In this document: piece after piece, positions 16,974 to 25,372 of the stretch | Numbering within the stretch: the stretch's first letter is position 1 | Layout of the letters: each line of letters begins with the position of its first letter | Source of the DNA: Anabaena sp. CRKS33 | Lineage (GTDB): Bacteria > Cyanobacteriota > Cyanobacteriia > Cyanobacteriales > Nostocaceae | Reading direction: 5' to 3' | DNA length: 41,408 nucleotides | Assembly: GCA_001672075.1 (NCBI GenBank) | Contig: LJOT01000007.1 | Coordinates: forward strand, 1 to 41,408 | Translations under genes and position numbers: made by a program | Notes under the pieces: generated by a model | What the model was told of the DNA's origin: nothing | What the model saw: only the letters and a program-made list of their open reading frames with translations | The model's database searches: none

Positions 16974-18107
16974 CTATTCTGGCAAACCAGTGTTTAAAAA
17001 GTCAAGAATAGTTTGTGCTAATGATTTTGCTGCTAAGTATGGTACACCATTACCAACGGTTTTAAACATATTCGTAAGTGACATATTTTCTGGGAGTGAA
17101 AAATTAGCGGGTAAAGATTGAATTGCTAAAGCTTCTGCTACAGAAATACGCCTAATTTTATAAGGATGTAAATGTACTTCATTATTACCATAACAGGCTG
17201 TGGGAGAATAACGCCACCTGTGTAAACGTTTAAATGATTTTTTAGAATCATCTCCTTCTGCAATAGTAGCAAATTTAATTTTACCTGCTCTTGGTTGAAA
17301 ATAATGTTGAGCATTGGGATGGTTAATAACGTTATTTTTTCTAAACCAATATTCAACGGTTAGTTGTTGAGGAATATTTTCAGGACAAGGAATTAGAGAA
17401 TTTTCTTGAAATAGTTCCCATTGCTTCCAAGGATAAGCAAATACTTGATTTTGAGGATATAAAATATATTTTTCCCAAGGAAAATTAAATTCATGTTTGA
17501 TTTTCATATTTTGGAGAAAATTATTTTTAAAACCTAGTAAAATAATTCTCTCTCTATCTTGAGGTACAGCGTATTCTATGGAATTAATTAAACGTTCTGT
17601 TAATATATAACCTGCTTGTTGTAATTTGATTTTTAACTCTTCAAAAAATAGACGGTGTTTTGCAGTTTTCCATAAACCTTTGACATTTTCAAATAAAAAG
17701 AAATCGGGTAAATTTTGACAAATCAATTCGATATAAGCAGATGAAAGTTTACCATTATCCCCTAAATGTCCTTTATTTTTACCACCAACGGAAAAATCTG
17801 GACAAGGAGGACCACCAATAAAACCTATGATATTATTTGATTTGCGAGAATCTTTGACTAATTTATTTAGACGTTGTGCTGGTGTTCCTGTTACTAATTT
17901 GCTTACGTCTGCGGATTCTCCTTGATGATATCCATATTCAGGTTGGGGGAGTTTAAGAACTTCCCGTGAATAGCGATAAGCTGACATAAATGGCGGGAAA
18001 ATTTCATTAACATAAGCGATGTTATAACCTGTGTTTTCAAAACCTAAATCGAGGAATCCTGAGCCGGAAAAAAAGGAGAAAATAGTGGGATGAGTGATCA
18101 CTGACAT
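16974..18107 (-). CDS. DNA (cytosine-5)-methyltransferase, solitary
   Basis: The 377-residue protein shows the m5C methyltransferase motifs in order: I (FFSGSGFLDLGFE), IV with the catalytic cysteine (GGPPCPDFS), VI (FENVKG), VIII (QDRERIILLG), and IX-X near the end (AIQSLPANFSLP, VGNGVPYLAAK). The target-recognition region lies between about residues 210 and 310 and gives no readable specificity. No restriction endonuclease gene is next to it; neighbours are deoC and pdxJ, both housekeeping. It could be an orphan epigenetic enzyme (cyanobacteria carry several conserved ones) or the survivor of a lost restriction system. AT-rich codon use is somewhat stronger than in deoC. Confidence 0.93.
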   Translation of the reverse strand: MSVITHPTIFSFFSGSGFLDLGFENTGYNIAYVNEIFPPFMSAYRYSREVLKLPQPEYGYHQGESADVSKLVTGTPAQRLNKLVKDSRKSNNIIGFIGGPPCPDFSVGGKNKGHLGDNGKLSSAYIELICQNLPDFFLFENVKGLWKTAKHRLFFEELKIKLQQAGYILTERLINSIEYAVPQDRERIILLGFKNNFLQNMKIKHEFNFPWEKYILYPQNQVFAYPWKQWELFQENSLIPCPENIPQQLTVEYWFRKNNVINHPNAQHYFQPRAGKIKFATIAEGDDSKKSFKRLHRWRYSPTACYGNNEVHLHPYKIRRISVAEALAIQSLPANFSLPENMSLTNMFKTVGNGVPYLAAKSLAQTILDFLNTGLPE

Positions 18108-18296
18108 AATATACTATTTAAAGAAGAATTTATTTAATTATTCCTAATATAACCGATATTATTTATGTTTTTGATGTGATCTAATTATTTAATTAGGTCG
18201 TGAATTTACTTTCTAATTTTACCATAAATCAGCAGGTAATAAATTTCCTGTCTCATAGCTTTTAGTCTAATAAAATAGAGTCAAAGCTGAATTGAA

Positions 18297-18352
18297 TTAA
18301 AAAATTAAAAAATTAAAAAATTAAAAAATTAAAAAATTAAAAAATTAAAAAA
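18297..18352. repeat. Seven perfect tandem copies of TTAAAAAA
   Basis: The 8-bp unit TTAAAAAA is repeated seven times without error, followed by a partial copy. It lies between the methyltransferase start (18107, minus) and pdxJ start (18431, plus). Perfect short tandem repeats of this size can change copy number by slippage. The rest of the 323-bp gap is AT-rich, with no gene visible. Confidence 0.9.
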
Positions 18353-18383
18353 TTATTAGTATTTCCGCTAAAATCAACATCTG

Positions 18384-18413
18384 AAGACAGTAAAAGACAG
18401 TAAAAGACAGTAA
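18384..18413. repeat. Three tandem copies of AAGACAGTAA just upstream of pdxJ
   Basis: A 10-bp unit (AAGACAGTAA) is repeated three times and ends 17 bp before the pdxJ GTG; a fragment of a fourth copy merges with the ribosome-binding site AGGAG. The array therefore lies in the pdxJ leader and its copy number sets the distance between any promoter and the start codon. Confidence 0.85.
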
Positions 18414-18430
18414 AACAGGAGAAACCAGAC

Positions 18431-19150
18431 GTGCCTACACTCGGTGTAAATATTGACCATATCGCTACTATCCGTCAAGCACGGCGCACAGTGGAACCAG
18501 ACCCGATAGCGGCAGCATTACTAGCAGAATTAGCGGGCGCAGATGGCATTACAGCCCATTTACGCGAAGATAGAAGACATATTCAAGATCGAGACGTGCG
18601 ACTATTGCGGCAAACAGTTAGAACTCATCTAAACTTAGAAATGGCTGCAACCGAGGAAATGTTAGCCATAGCCTTAGACATCAAACCTGATTATGTTACC
18701 TTAGTACCAGAAAAGCGGGAAGAAGTGACCACAGAGGGGGGTTTAGATATTGTCGGACAAACTGCTAGAATAGGGGCAATAGTGGATAAATTGCAGAATG
18801 CTGGTATTCCCGTAAGTTTGTTCATTGATGCCGAAATACCACAAATCGAGGCATCTGTCAAGGTAAAAGCCAAATTTATTGAACTGCATACAGGACAATA
18901 TGCGGAGGCCAAAGACGAAACAACTCGTCAGCGGGAACTAGCTTTATTAGCCCAAGGCTGTGAACAAGCCATTAAAGCGGGTTTAAGGGTGAATGCTGGT
19001 CACGGACTCACATACTGGAACGTTTACCCTGTGGCCGCGCTTCCAGGTATGGAAGAACTCAATATTGGTCATACTATCATCAGTCGAGCCGCTTTGGTAG
19101 GTATAGAAAGAGCAGTTCGAGAAATGAAAGCAGCAATGGGGGGTAATTAG
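18431..19150 (+). CDS. pdxJ: Pyridoxine 5'-phosphate synthase
   Basis: PdxJ joins 1-deoxyxylulose-5-phosphate and 3-amino-2-oxopropyl phosphate to form pyridoxine 5'-phosphate, the last ring-forming step of the DXP-dependent vitamin B6 route. The 239-residue protein begins [19 protein letters not shown] and contains [44 protein letters not shown] and the terminal [12 protein letters not shown], all PdxJ signatures. The start is GTG at 18431, supported by AGGAG about ten bases upstream. It is monocistronic by appearance. Confidence 0.97.
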   Translation: MPTLGVNIDHIATIRQARRTVEPDPIAAALLAELAGADGITAHLREDRRHIQDRDVRLLRQTVRTHLNLEMAATEEMLAIALDIKPDYVTLVPEKREEVTTEGGLDIVGQTARIGAIVDKLQNAGIPVSLFIDAEIPQIEASVKVKAKFIELHTGQYAEAKDETTRQRELALLAQGCEQAIKAGLRVNAGHGLTYWNVYPVAALPGMEELNIGHTIISRAALVGIERAVREMKAAMGGN

Positions 19151-19194
19151 TAATTGGTACTTGGTAATTGGTAATTGGTAATTGGGAATTGGGT
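19151..19194. repeat. Short tandem repeats (GGTAATTG type)
   Basis: Directly after the pdxJ stop codon there are five or so imperfect copies of TTGGTAATTGG-like 7-8 bp units. This is the short tandemly repeated repetitive sequence style of Nostocales intergenic DNA. Confidence 0.75.
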
Positions 19195-19280
19195 AAAATT
19201 CTGATCTTTTACCTCTTGCTACTGGGGAGTATTAGCTGCGAAATCCTGTAAATTACATTAAAGTCAAACTTGAAACTTTT

Positions 19281-20000
19281 ATGACTCCTACACAGTCGAA
19301 TAACTTACCCCTATGGGTACAGGACAGAGCTAAAGTAATTGCAGCCAGTAAAGACGCTCAATGGCGTTATCAAAAACAACCTGACTATACCCGTTCTCAG
19401 CAGAACCTAGCTAAAGAGAGTATTCACCATCATTTAGAAGGTACACTAGAAGCAATTGTGGAAAACCTAGTTAGAACCTTTGAAATGGAAGTTTCATGGA
19501 AAACCAACCCCCAACAGTGGTTATCTGTCGTTAATGACAAATTCCGGGTGAGTAGCAATGGAGGCCAAGAATACACCGCTGCTGAATTAGGTGCGAAAGG
19601 TACTTATAATTTATTCATGGCTGACTCTGAACATTACAAAGCTTCTGAAGAAAGTTTTGAATCATCCCATGATATCTTTCATAGTACCTTTCCCCAAGGA
19701 TTTCCTTGGGAAGTATTAGCGGTTTATTCAGGTCCGCCTCATGTTACATTCAAATGGCGACACTGGGGACATTTTCAGGGTAAATATAAAGATTATGCAC
19801 CAACGGGGGAAACAGTGGAAATGATCGGTATGAGTGTTGCCCATGTTACCGATGATTTAAAAATTGTTGCCTTAGAACACTATTTTGATAATGCCCTGTT
19901 CTTGGAAAAGTTGACAGCAGGTGGCAAAATAGAAAATAGTGATAATAAAGGTAGTGGTTGTCCCTTTGGTGCTTGGTTTCAGGGATTAAAGAAAAGTTAA
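19281..20000 (+). CDS. SnoaL/NTF2-like protein, homologue of plant pathogen-related protein
   Basis: The 239-residue product resembles the plant 'pathogen-related protein' family: a helical start (YTRSQQNLAKESIHHHLEG), the segment EMEVSWKTNPQQW, the FSVNGG-like FRVSSNGGQEYTA, then EESFESSHDIFHSTFPQGF, WEVLAVYSGPPHVTFKWRHW and the APTGETVEM block. The fold is predicted to be SnoaL/NTF2-like, a cone-shaped small-molecule pocket. Biochemical function is unknown in plants and cyanobacteria. It stands between pdxJ and ycf54 on the same strand with gaps of over 100 bp. Family call rests on recalled similarity and would need a profile search. Confidence 0.75.
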   Translation: MTPTQSNNLPLWVQDRAKVIAASKDAQWRYQKQPDYTRSQQNLAKESIHHHLEGTLEAIVENLVRTFEMEVSWKTNPQQWLSVVNDKFRVSSNGGQEYTAAELGAKGTYNLFMADSEHYKASEESFESSHDIFHSTFPQGFPWEVLAVYSGPPHVTFKWRHWGHFQGKYKDYAPTGETVEMIGMSVAHVTDDLKIVALEHYFDNALFLEKLTAGGKIENSDNKGSGCPFGAWFQGLKKS

Positions 20001-20008
20001 TTGTTCGG

Positions 20009-20030
20009 GGTACAGCGTCAATACTGTACC
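20009..20030 (+). other. Hairpin after the SnoaL-like gene
   Basis: GGTACAG (20009-20015) pairs with CTGTACC (20024-20030) over an 8-nt loop, nine bases after the stop codon. It is followed by mixed AT, not a clean T-run, so it may be a weak terminator or an mRNA-stabilising end. A second arm pair (CGACTTCT near 20044 and AGAAGTCG near 20090) follows at longer range. Confidence 0.4.
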
Positions 20031-20146
20031 ATTATTACATCTTCGACTTCTTTTTTCATGATGTCAGTGAATGATGAATCAATACTAGAAGTCGGGGATG
20101 TTAACGCCTTACCATAGAATTATGGATTAGTCAGTAAACACAGAAA

Positions 20147-20476
20147 ATGGAAAAATATTATTACGTTTTGGCCAGTCAACACTTTCTCATAGAAGAAGAA
20201 CCAATAGATGAAGTTCTCAAAGAACGGACTCGTCACTATCATGAACAAGAAAAAGAAATTGATTTTTGGTTAGTCAAGCAACCTGCTTTTTTAGAAGCAC
20301 CAGAAATGAAAGATATTAAAAAGAAATGTCCTCAACCAGCAGCAGCAATTATTTCCACTAATGCTCAATTTATTACCTGGCTAAAGTTACGGTTAGAGTA
20401 TGTCATTACTGGAGAATTTTCAGCCCCTTCTCAGGCTATACCTAATGCAATAGCCTCTCTTAGCACGGTTTCTTAA
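20147..20476 (+). CDS. ycf54: Ycf54 (DUF2488), chlorophyll E-ring cyclase assembly factor
   Basis: The 109-residue protein matches Ycf54 almost end to end: YYYVLASQHFLIEEEPIDEV, LKERTRHYHEQEKEIDFWLV, LEAPEMKDIKKKCPQPAAAI and FITWLKLRLEYVITGEF. Ycf54 is needed for accumulation and activity of the oxygen-dependent Mg-protoporphyrin IX monomethyl ester cyclase (AcsF/CycI), which makes the fifth ring of chlorophyll. It is soluble and associates with thylakoid-bound cyclase. The ATG at 20147 follows a weak site. No other chlorophyll gene is nearby, consistent with its scattered location in cyanobacteria. Confidence 0.93.
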   Translation: MEKYYYVLASQHFLIEEEPIDEVLKERTRHYHEQEKEIDFWLVKQPAFLEAPEMKDIKKKCPQPAAAIISTNAQFITWLKLRLEYVITGEFSAPSQAIPNAIASLSTVS

Positions 20477-20550
20477 TAGCGAACAGGGAATAGGGAATAG
20501 ATCAGAATTTCACCTTTTCCCCAATTATCAATTATCAATATTATGATATT

Positions 20551-21204
20551 ATGCAAAAATTACAAACTTTATCGGGTGTTTTATTCTTAGCATTTGCCCC
20601 TTTAATTAGCAATATTCATCCTGTTATTGCTCAACAAAATTTTGCTAATTGTCAACAACCAAATGTGGGCGAATATTTATTATTAGTATTGAGTCCGACA
20701 CCGGAAAATCAAAAGCAGTTGCGTGCTGCATTACCCACCGAGCAAAAAACAGTTGTTTGTAAATATAATAACCAAATAGTAACGCGAGTTGGTGGTTTTA
20801 CAAATATTGATGATGCCAACCGTTGGGCGAGGTATATTCAAAATATAGTTGGTTTATCTGCCACTATTACCACTCGTGCAACAGAACCAGCGACCCAACA
20901 AGTACCACAAACAATACCAAACACACAAACTCCAAAAATCACCTACAACCCCAAAATATTGGGGGAAGGTTATGCAATTCTGGTAGATTATTTTAACCGT
21001 CCAGAAATGGTTAGTAGCCTGCGAAACGCTGTAGGAGGTGACGTAGGTTTTGTATCCTATGGACAACGCCCTTACTTACTGGCAGTTTATACTACTAATC
21101 AAAAAGAAGCATACAATACATTACAAAAACTCAGTCAAACCGGATTTGTGGCCATTTTAGCAGATGGTCGGAAAGTGGTCTTACTACGCTCAATTGTGCG
21201 TTGA
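20551..21204 (+). CDS. Secreted protein with two SPOR-like repeats
   Basis: The 217-residue protein has a clear signal peptide (hydrophobic 8-24, cleavage near VIAQQN). The mature part has two similar halves, each with the pattern 'YLLLV/YAILVDY ... RVGGF/VSYGQRPYLLAVY ... A...LQ', joined by a Thr/Pro/Gln-rich linker (about 112-134). The layout of short strands plus a final 'R..VLLRSIVR' recalls SPOR domains, which bind denuded peptidoglycan, but I would not insist on it. It is likely periplasmic. It follows ycf54 by 74 bp on the same strand. Confidence 0.6.
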   Translation: MQKLQTLSGVLFLAFAPLISNIHPVIAQQNFANCQQPNVGEYLLLVLSPTPENQKQLRAALPTEQKTVVCKYNNQIVTRVGGFTNIDDANRWARYIQNIVGLSATITTRATEPATQQVPQTIPNTQTPKITYNPKILGEGYAILVDYFNRPEMVSSLRNAVGGDVGFVSYGQRPYLLAVYTTNQKEAYNTLQKLSQTGFVAILADGRKVVLLRSIVR

Positions 21205-21240
21205 TAGTTGTCAGTTGTCAGTTGATAGTTGTCAGTTGTT
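21205..21240. repeat. Short tandem repeats (TAGTTGTCAGTTG type)
   Basis: Immediately after the stop at 21204, words TAGTTGTCAGTTG and GTCAGTTG recur in a 36-bp block. Same repeat class as at 19151 and 35135. The remaining gap to 21343 has an inverted repeat TTTCTCA/TGAGAAA (21311-21328) without a T-run on the minus strand. Confidence 0.7.
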
Positions 21241-21343
21241 TTTTAATCAGTGACCAAAACTAGATACCTGGATTTCTCTTAAAGAATGAGAATATGACAG
21301 TCAATTGTTTTTTCTCACTTATGAGAAATCTGGGACGCTAATA

Positions 21344-22618
21344 TTACAACAAAGAAAGTTGTGTATCCGCTTGATTAACCACATAAGCAACTCGCTTTTC
21401 TATTTTTGTTTTTATTACTTTACCTTCATTTATAGCTCTTGTTAACCAATCATCCATTTGGACTTTTCTCACTTGTAGAGAGTCCGCAAGTGATTTTGCA
21501 TCCTTTGGTTGCTGTAAATGACTGAGAATTACAGGTAAAACAACATTATAAATATCTTTAGGAATAGTGGTTAAACCTTGTGAAATAGTATTATCATTAT
21601 CTTCTGGCTGTGTTATAATTACTTCTTTTTTTACACTTTCAAAATCACCTATAGTTTTTACTAACATTTCCTGCAAATTACCATTATCAAATTCTAAAGG
21701 AAACGGTTTTGCACCTCGATTGTATAATTCTTGATTTCCTGCTGCAATTGGATATATCATGTTGACAAATACAGGAATTTCTTTGATTTTAGATAATGCT
21801 TCTACAGCACCATTCCAAGTCCCACCTTTTTCTAAATCAGACTTAACAACTAAAGCATAATCGGCTAAACTATAAATATATTTATTCCTTCCCATTGCGT
21901 TACCTGTATTAAATCCAGCATCAGGATCATAACTGGAAATTAAAGTTAATCTACCTTCTCTAATACCAGAGCGATATTTACTATTTACTGCTGCTTTAGT
22001 TAAGCTATCAGCTAATACACCAACACAAGTTCCTCCATTATTTAAAATACCTAACATTGATTCTTGGTCTATACCCCTTGCACCTCCAGAAATCACTTGT
22101 ATATTTTGTTGAGAACAAGTTTTTGCTACTCTTTGTGTGTATTGAATCATCTCTTCATCTACATCACGAGAACCTACAATTGCTAATCCTCCTAAAGATA
22201 ATAATTCTACATTTCCCACCCCATAAATAATAGCTGGTGCTGAATGTTTTAATATTTTTTTGAGACGTTGAGGATATTTAGGGTCACTACGTCCTAATAT
22301 CCATAAACCTTGACTTGTCGATTTTTCTACTGCTAAACTTAACATTAAACCACGTTCTAATAAAGCGATAAGCCTATCAGGGTTAAGTTTATTAATGGTT
22401 ATTGTTTTTATTTTTTCTATGGCTGTTGTTTCCAGTAAATCTGCTGGACGCATTTGATTTTCTCGCAACCATTCTGTTAACAAGTTATATTCACTTAGAG
22501 TTAGAGGTAATGGTTCAGTTTGGCGATTTTGACCAAAACTAGCGCACAATAGCAAAATTGCTTGGGTATCTGGTGGTAGGATATGATTTGACACAGTATT
22601 AAACATAGTATTAAACAT
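21344..22618 (-). CDS. DprA-like Rossmann protein, partner of RecQ-phosphoribosyltransferase (PsyrA/RqlI-like)
   Basis: The 424-residue protein has an N-terminal helical region (1-110), a DprA/Smf Rossmann domain (about 125-320) and a C-terminal winged-helix-like segment (about 350-420, IYNVVLPVILSHLQQPKDAK). DprA landmarks are GLAIVGSRDV, ISGGARGIDQESM, CVGVLADSL, MGRNKYIYSLADYALVV and GGTWNGAVEAL. The canonical SGLARG is SGGARG here. It starts six bases after the helicase gene stop, so the two form one operon. Such pairs are known as PsyrTA or RqlHI, in which the DprA-like member restrains a toxic RecQ-like helicase. It is not the general competence DprA by context. The first 12 bases of the gene are duplicated, giving two possible ATGs (22618 and 22606). 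Confidence 0.82.
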   Translation of the reverse strand: MFNTMFNTVSNHILPPDTQAILLLCASFGQNRQTEPLPLTLSEYNLLTEWLRENQMRPADLLETTAIEKIKTITINKLNPDRLIALLERGLMLSLAVEKSTSQGLWILGRSDPKYPQRLKKILKHSAPAIIYGVGNVELLSLGGLAIVGSRDVDEEMIQYTQRVAKTCSQQNIQVISGGARGIDQESMLGILNNGGTCVGVLADSLTKAAVNSKYRSGIREGRLTLISSYDPDAGFNTGNAMGRNKYIYSLADYALVVKSDLEKGGTWNGAVEALSKIKEIPVFVNMIYPIAAGNQELYNRGAKPFPLEFDNGNLQEMLVKTIGDFESVKKEVIITQPEDNDNTISQGLTTIPKDIYNVVLPVILSHLQQPKDAKSLADSLQVRKVQMDDWLTRAINEGKVIKTKIEKRVAYVVNQADTQLSLL

Positions 22619-22624
22619 AATTTT

Positions 22625-24748
22625 CTAATCCTCTTGACCCAATGAATTAAGAGCTAATGCTAGAGGATAAACTAATCCACTTCCAGTATTACGCAAAAGT
22701 GCAGCAATTACGGTAAAAGTCCAACGGGAATCTACCATATCATCAACTAAAAATACATTACCACTCATTCCTTGCCAAGATTCAATTACAAAAGCTCCAT
22801 CTAAATTATGAGCTTGTTGATAACTATTGCTCATATTTTTTTGTAACTGAGTGTGCCGAATTTTGCGAACAACTGGTTTAAATGGTAAACCTAATTTATC
22901 TGCTAGTCTTTTAGCAAAGTTAGGTACAAGTTCTGGACGATTTAAAGAAGGAACACAAGTAACCCAAGAGGGAAAGGGTTGAGGTTTCCAATTTTGAATC
23001 ATCTCAAAGGTAGCTTGTACAAGTTCATCATCAAAATGATTATCTCTATATTTTCCTTTTTTAACTAATTCTCCCCAACCTGTATCACCCCATAAAGATA
23101 ATGCTCTTCCTGTTTCTGCTCTTAAATTAGTTCTGATGTTTCCCGAAAATTTATAAGTTAATAATGCTTGTGGAGGCCATTGTTTACGCGGTTCTAAAAT
23201 TTGATTACTCCGACGTAAAAATAAATTTGCTTGATTTACTCGTGCATTGGTAACAGTTTCTGGTAATAAGCGTGTACCTACACACACTGTACATCTACCA
23301 CATTTTTGTGGATTTGGATCATCTAATTCTGTTGCTAAAAAAGCCATTAAACATTGTTGACTTTTCATATATTCTAACATTCGCTCTTGTTCCCGTCTGC
23401 GAATTTGTGTTAGAAGTTCAATTTTTTCCCTATTATATTGATAATTTATAGCTGTGACATACCATTTTGAACCTTGTTTACTTACTGGTGCAGGAGATTC
23501 AAGAGATAGAATTTTTAAAACTTTATCAATTTGTCCTCTGGAAAGATTGAGTTGTTGTTCTAATTGAGGAACAGAAAAACCATCAACAGCTTTTTCTAGT
23601 TCATTTAAAACTTGTTGTGTATGAATTTCTGGAGGAAATGCTGTATTAATAAAGTAATTATTAATTTGATCATCTTCAGCACCACTCAAGAGAATTCCAT
23701 AAGCTGTTTCTACTGCTCTACCTGCTCTACCTACTTGCTGATAATAGTGAACAACAGAACCAGGCCTTTGATAATGAATAACAAAACCTAAATCTGGTTT
23801 ATCAAAACCCATTCCTAAAGCTGTGGTGGCGACTAATGCTTTAATTTCATTATTCAGTAATTCGTCTTCTAATGCTATGCGAACTTGAGTATCTAACTCG
23901 CTATAATAGGCTTTTGCATTAATACATTGAGTGTTTAACCAATCAGCAACTCTTTGAGCATCTCTAACAGTTAATGCGTAAATAATACCACTTCCAGGTA
24001 ACTGAGGGAGATGTTGTGCTAACCAAGCTAACCTTGCAGCTTGACTAGGAAGATAAATGTTTTGTAAGCGCAAACTTTTTCTAGTTAAATCACCTCTAGA
24101 AATACGCAAATTCTGTCCCAATTGAGCTTTTATATCATCAACTACTCGGTTGTTAGCTGTAGCTGTTGTGGCCAAAACAGGAATATTGGGAGGTAGTCCC
24201 TGTAAAACTCTAACAATTCGGCGATAATCAGGACGAAAATCATGTCCCCAGTCAGAAATACAATGAGCTTCATCAACTACAAATAACCCGATTTTTTGAG
24301 ATAATGGTAGAAGAATATTATTATAAAAATCTTGATTAGCTAATCTTTCTGGGGAAATTAATAAAACATCTACTTGATTTGTTAATAACTTTGTATTGAC
24401 AAGATTCCATTCATCAGTATTACTGGAGTTTATTGTTTCTGCTCTTATCCCTATACGTTGCGCTGCTGCAATTTGATTTCGCATTAATGCTAAAAGAGGA
24501 GAAATTAACAGAGTACAACCAGCACCCTGATCTCTTAATAAGCGAGTTGCTAAAAAATAAACTAGACTTTTTCCCCAACCTGTACGTTGAACAACCAGTA
24601 ACCGCGATTTGTTCAGTAGTAATTCTTCTATAGCTTCCCATTGTGCATCACGAAAATCAGCGTTTGGGTTATTCAAAGCCTGACGCAGAAGGACTAATGC
24701 TTTTTCTCTAAGCATGGTTGTCATATATGCTGAGTATCTACTTGCCAT
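22625..24748 (-). CDS. RecQ-family helicase fused to C-terminal phosphoribosyltransferase domain (PsyrT/RqlH-like)
   Basis: The 707-residue protein combines a superfamily-2 helicase with a nucleotide-metabolism fold. Helicase motifs: I at 56-61 (TGWGKS), II at 159-162 (DEAH in VVDEAHCISDWGHDFRPDY), V-VI (ALGMGFDKPDLGFVIHYQRP and QQVGRAGRA), then a RecQ zinc region (CLMAFLAT ... KCGRCTVC). The last ~170 residues end with VFLVDDMVDSRWTFT (665-679), the PRPP-binding loop pattern of type I phosphoribosyltransferases in variant form. This architecture, with an adjacent DprA-like gene, defines the PsyrTA/RqlHI group, reported as toxin-antitoxin-like and listed among candidate anti-phage systems. 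Alternative starts lie at 24724 and 24715. The enzymatic product of the PRTase domain is unknown. Confidence 0.86.
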   Translation of the reverse strand: MASRYSAYMTTMLREKALVLLRQALNNPNADFRDAQWEAIEELLLNKSRLLVVQRTGWGKSLVYFLATRLLRDQGAGCTLLISPLLALMRNQIAAAQRIGIRAETINSSNTDEWNLVNTKLLTNQVDVLLISPERLANQDFYNNILLPLSQKIGLFVVDEAHCISDWGHDFRPDYRRIVRVLQGLPPNIPVLATTATANNRVVDDIKAQLGQNLRISRGDLTRKSLRLQNIYLPSQAARLAWLAQHLPQLPGSGIIYALTVRDAQRVADWLNTQCINAKAYYSELDTQVRIALEDELLNNEIKALVATTALGMGFDKPDLGFVIHYQRPGSVVHYYQQVGRAGRAVETAYGILLSGAEDDQINNYFINTAFPPEIHTQQVLNELEKAVDGFSVPQLEQQLNLSRGQIDKVLKILSLESPAPVSKQGSKWYVTAINYQYNREKIELLTQIRRREQERMLEYMKSQQCLMAFLATELDDPNPQKCGRCTVCVGTRLLPETVTNARVNQANLFLRRSNQILEPRKQWPPQALLTYKFSGNIRTNLRAETGRALSLWGDTGWGELVKKGKYRDNHFDDELVQATFEMIQNWKPQPFPSWVTCVPSLNRPELVPNFAKRLADKLGLPFKPVVRKIRHTQLQKNMSNSYQQAHNLDGAFVIESWQGMSGNVFLVDDMVDSRWTFTVIAALLRNTGSGLVYPLALALNSLGQED

Positions 24749-24825
24749 ACTATTGTGTCACAAAGGATAACCAACACCATTTGTAATACGTTTATTATCT
24801 GGGAAATCCGGGCAATTACTAATGA

Positions 24826-25287
24826 CTAATAGGCCGCTCTAGCTAACCAAGAAATAGTTACACCCAGAACCGAACCAGCAATAACCTGAACTGGTGTATG
24901 TCCCAATAACTCCTTGAGACGGTCTTGAAAAAAGTCCGGTTTTTCATGAAATAATTCATCAATCATTTGATTAAGTATCCGGGCTTGCTTACCGGCAGCT
25001 TGACGGACACCAGCGGCATCATACATAACAATAATAGCAAAAACCGCAGCTAGAGCAAATTCTGGAGATGCCCAACCTAAAGTTTGTCCTACACCGTCTG
25101 CTAGGGCTGTCACTAGGGCTGAATGGGCGCTAGGCATACCCCCAGTCGTGACTAGAACACGCACGTCTAATTTTTGGTGTTTGACCAACTCAATGATCAG
25201 CTTTAATCCTTGAGCCACAAAACAAGCTACAAGCGCGACCAACAGCACCCGGTTATTAATAATTTCGCCTACGCCTATGTCCTGCAT
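24826..25287 (-). CDS. Divergent PAP2 family (DUF212) membrane protein
   Basis: The 153-residue protein has four to five membrane segments and the DUF212 signature: GGMPSAHSALVTALADGVG, then MYDAAGVRQAAGKQARILN and the terminal KELLGHTPVQVIAGSVLG. These correspond to the PAP2 phosphatase motifs SGH and related histidines, in divergent form. Members are presumed lipid or prenyl phosphate phosphatases, without firm biochemical proof. It follows crtE by 85 bp on the same strand; the folD-crtE-PAP2 order is seen in several cyanobacteria and suggests a link to isoprenoid phosphates (inference). Confidence 0.88.
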   Translation of the reverse strand: MQDIGVGEIINNRVLLVALVACFVAQGLKLIIELVKHQKLDVRVLVTTGGMPSAHSALVTALADGVGQTLGWASPEFALAAVFAIIVMYDAAGVRQAAGKQARILNQMIDELFHEKPDFFQDRLKELLGHTPVQVIAGSVLGVTISWLARAAY

Positions 25288-25372
25288 GGTATTTTGGTGA
25301 GGTTAGTAAGTGTGAGTAGTGGTTGTGTGGAGGAAAAACGAGAGTACAAGCCGCCAAAATCCAAAATAGGGT

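Noticed and set aside
17138-17356. 72-codon frame inside the m5C methyltransferase gene
   Set aside because: Same strand, shifted frame of an intact gene with all motifs; a shadow.
18297-18352. Possible CRISPR array (regular repeats)
   Set aside because: The units are contiguous 8-mers without spacers, and no cas genes are present.
21311-21328. Inverted repeat TTTCTCA/TGAGAAA as terminator of the DprA-like gene
   Set aside because: No T-run follows on the minus strand and the stem is AT-rich and short.
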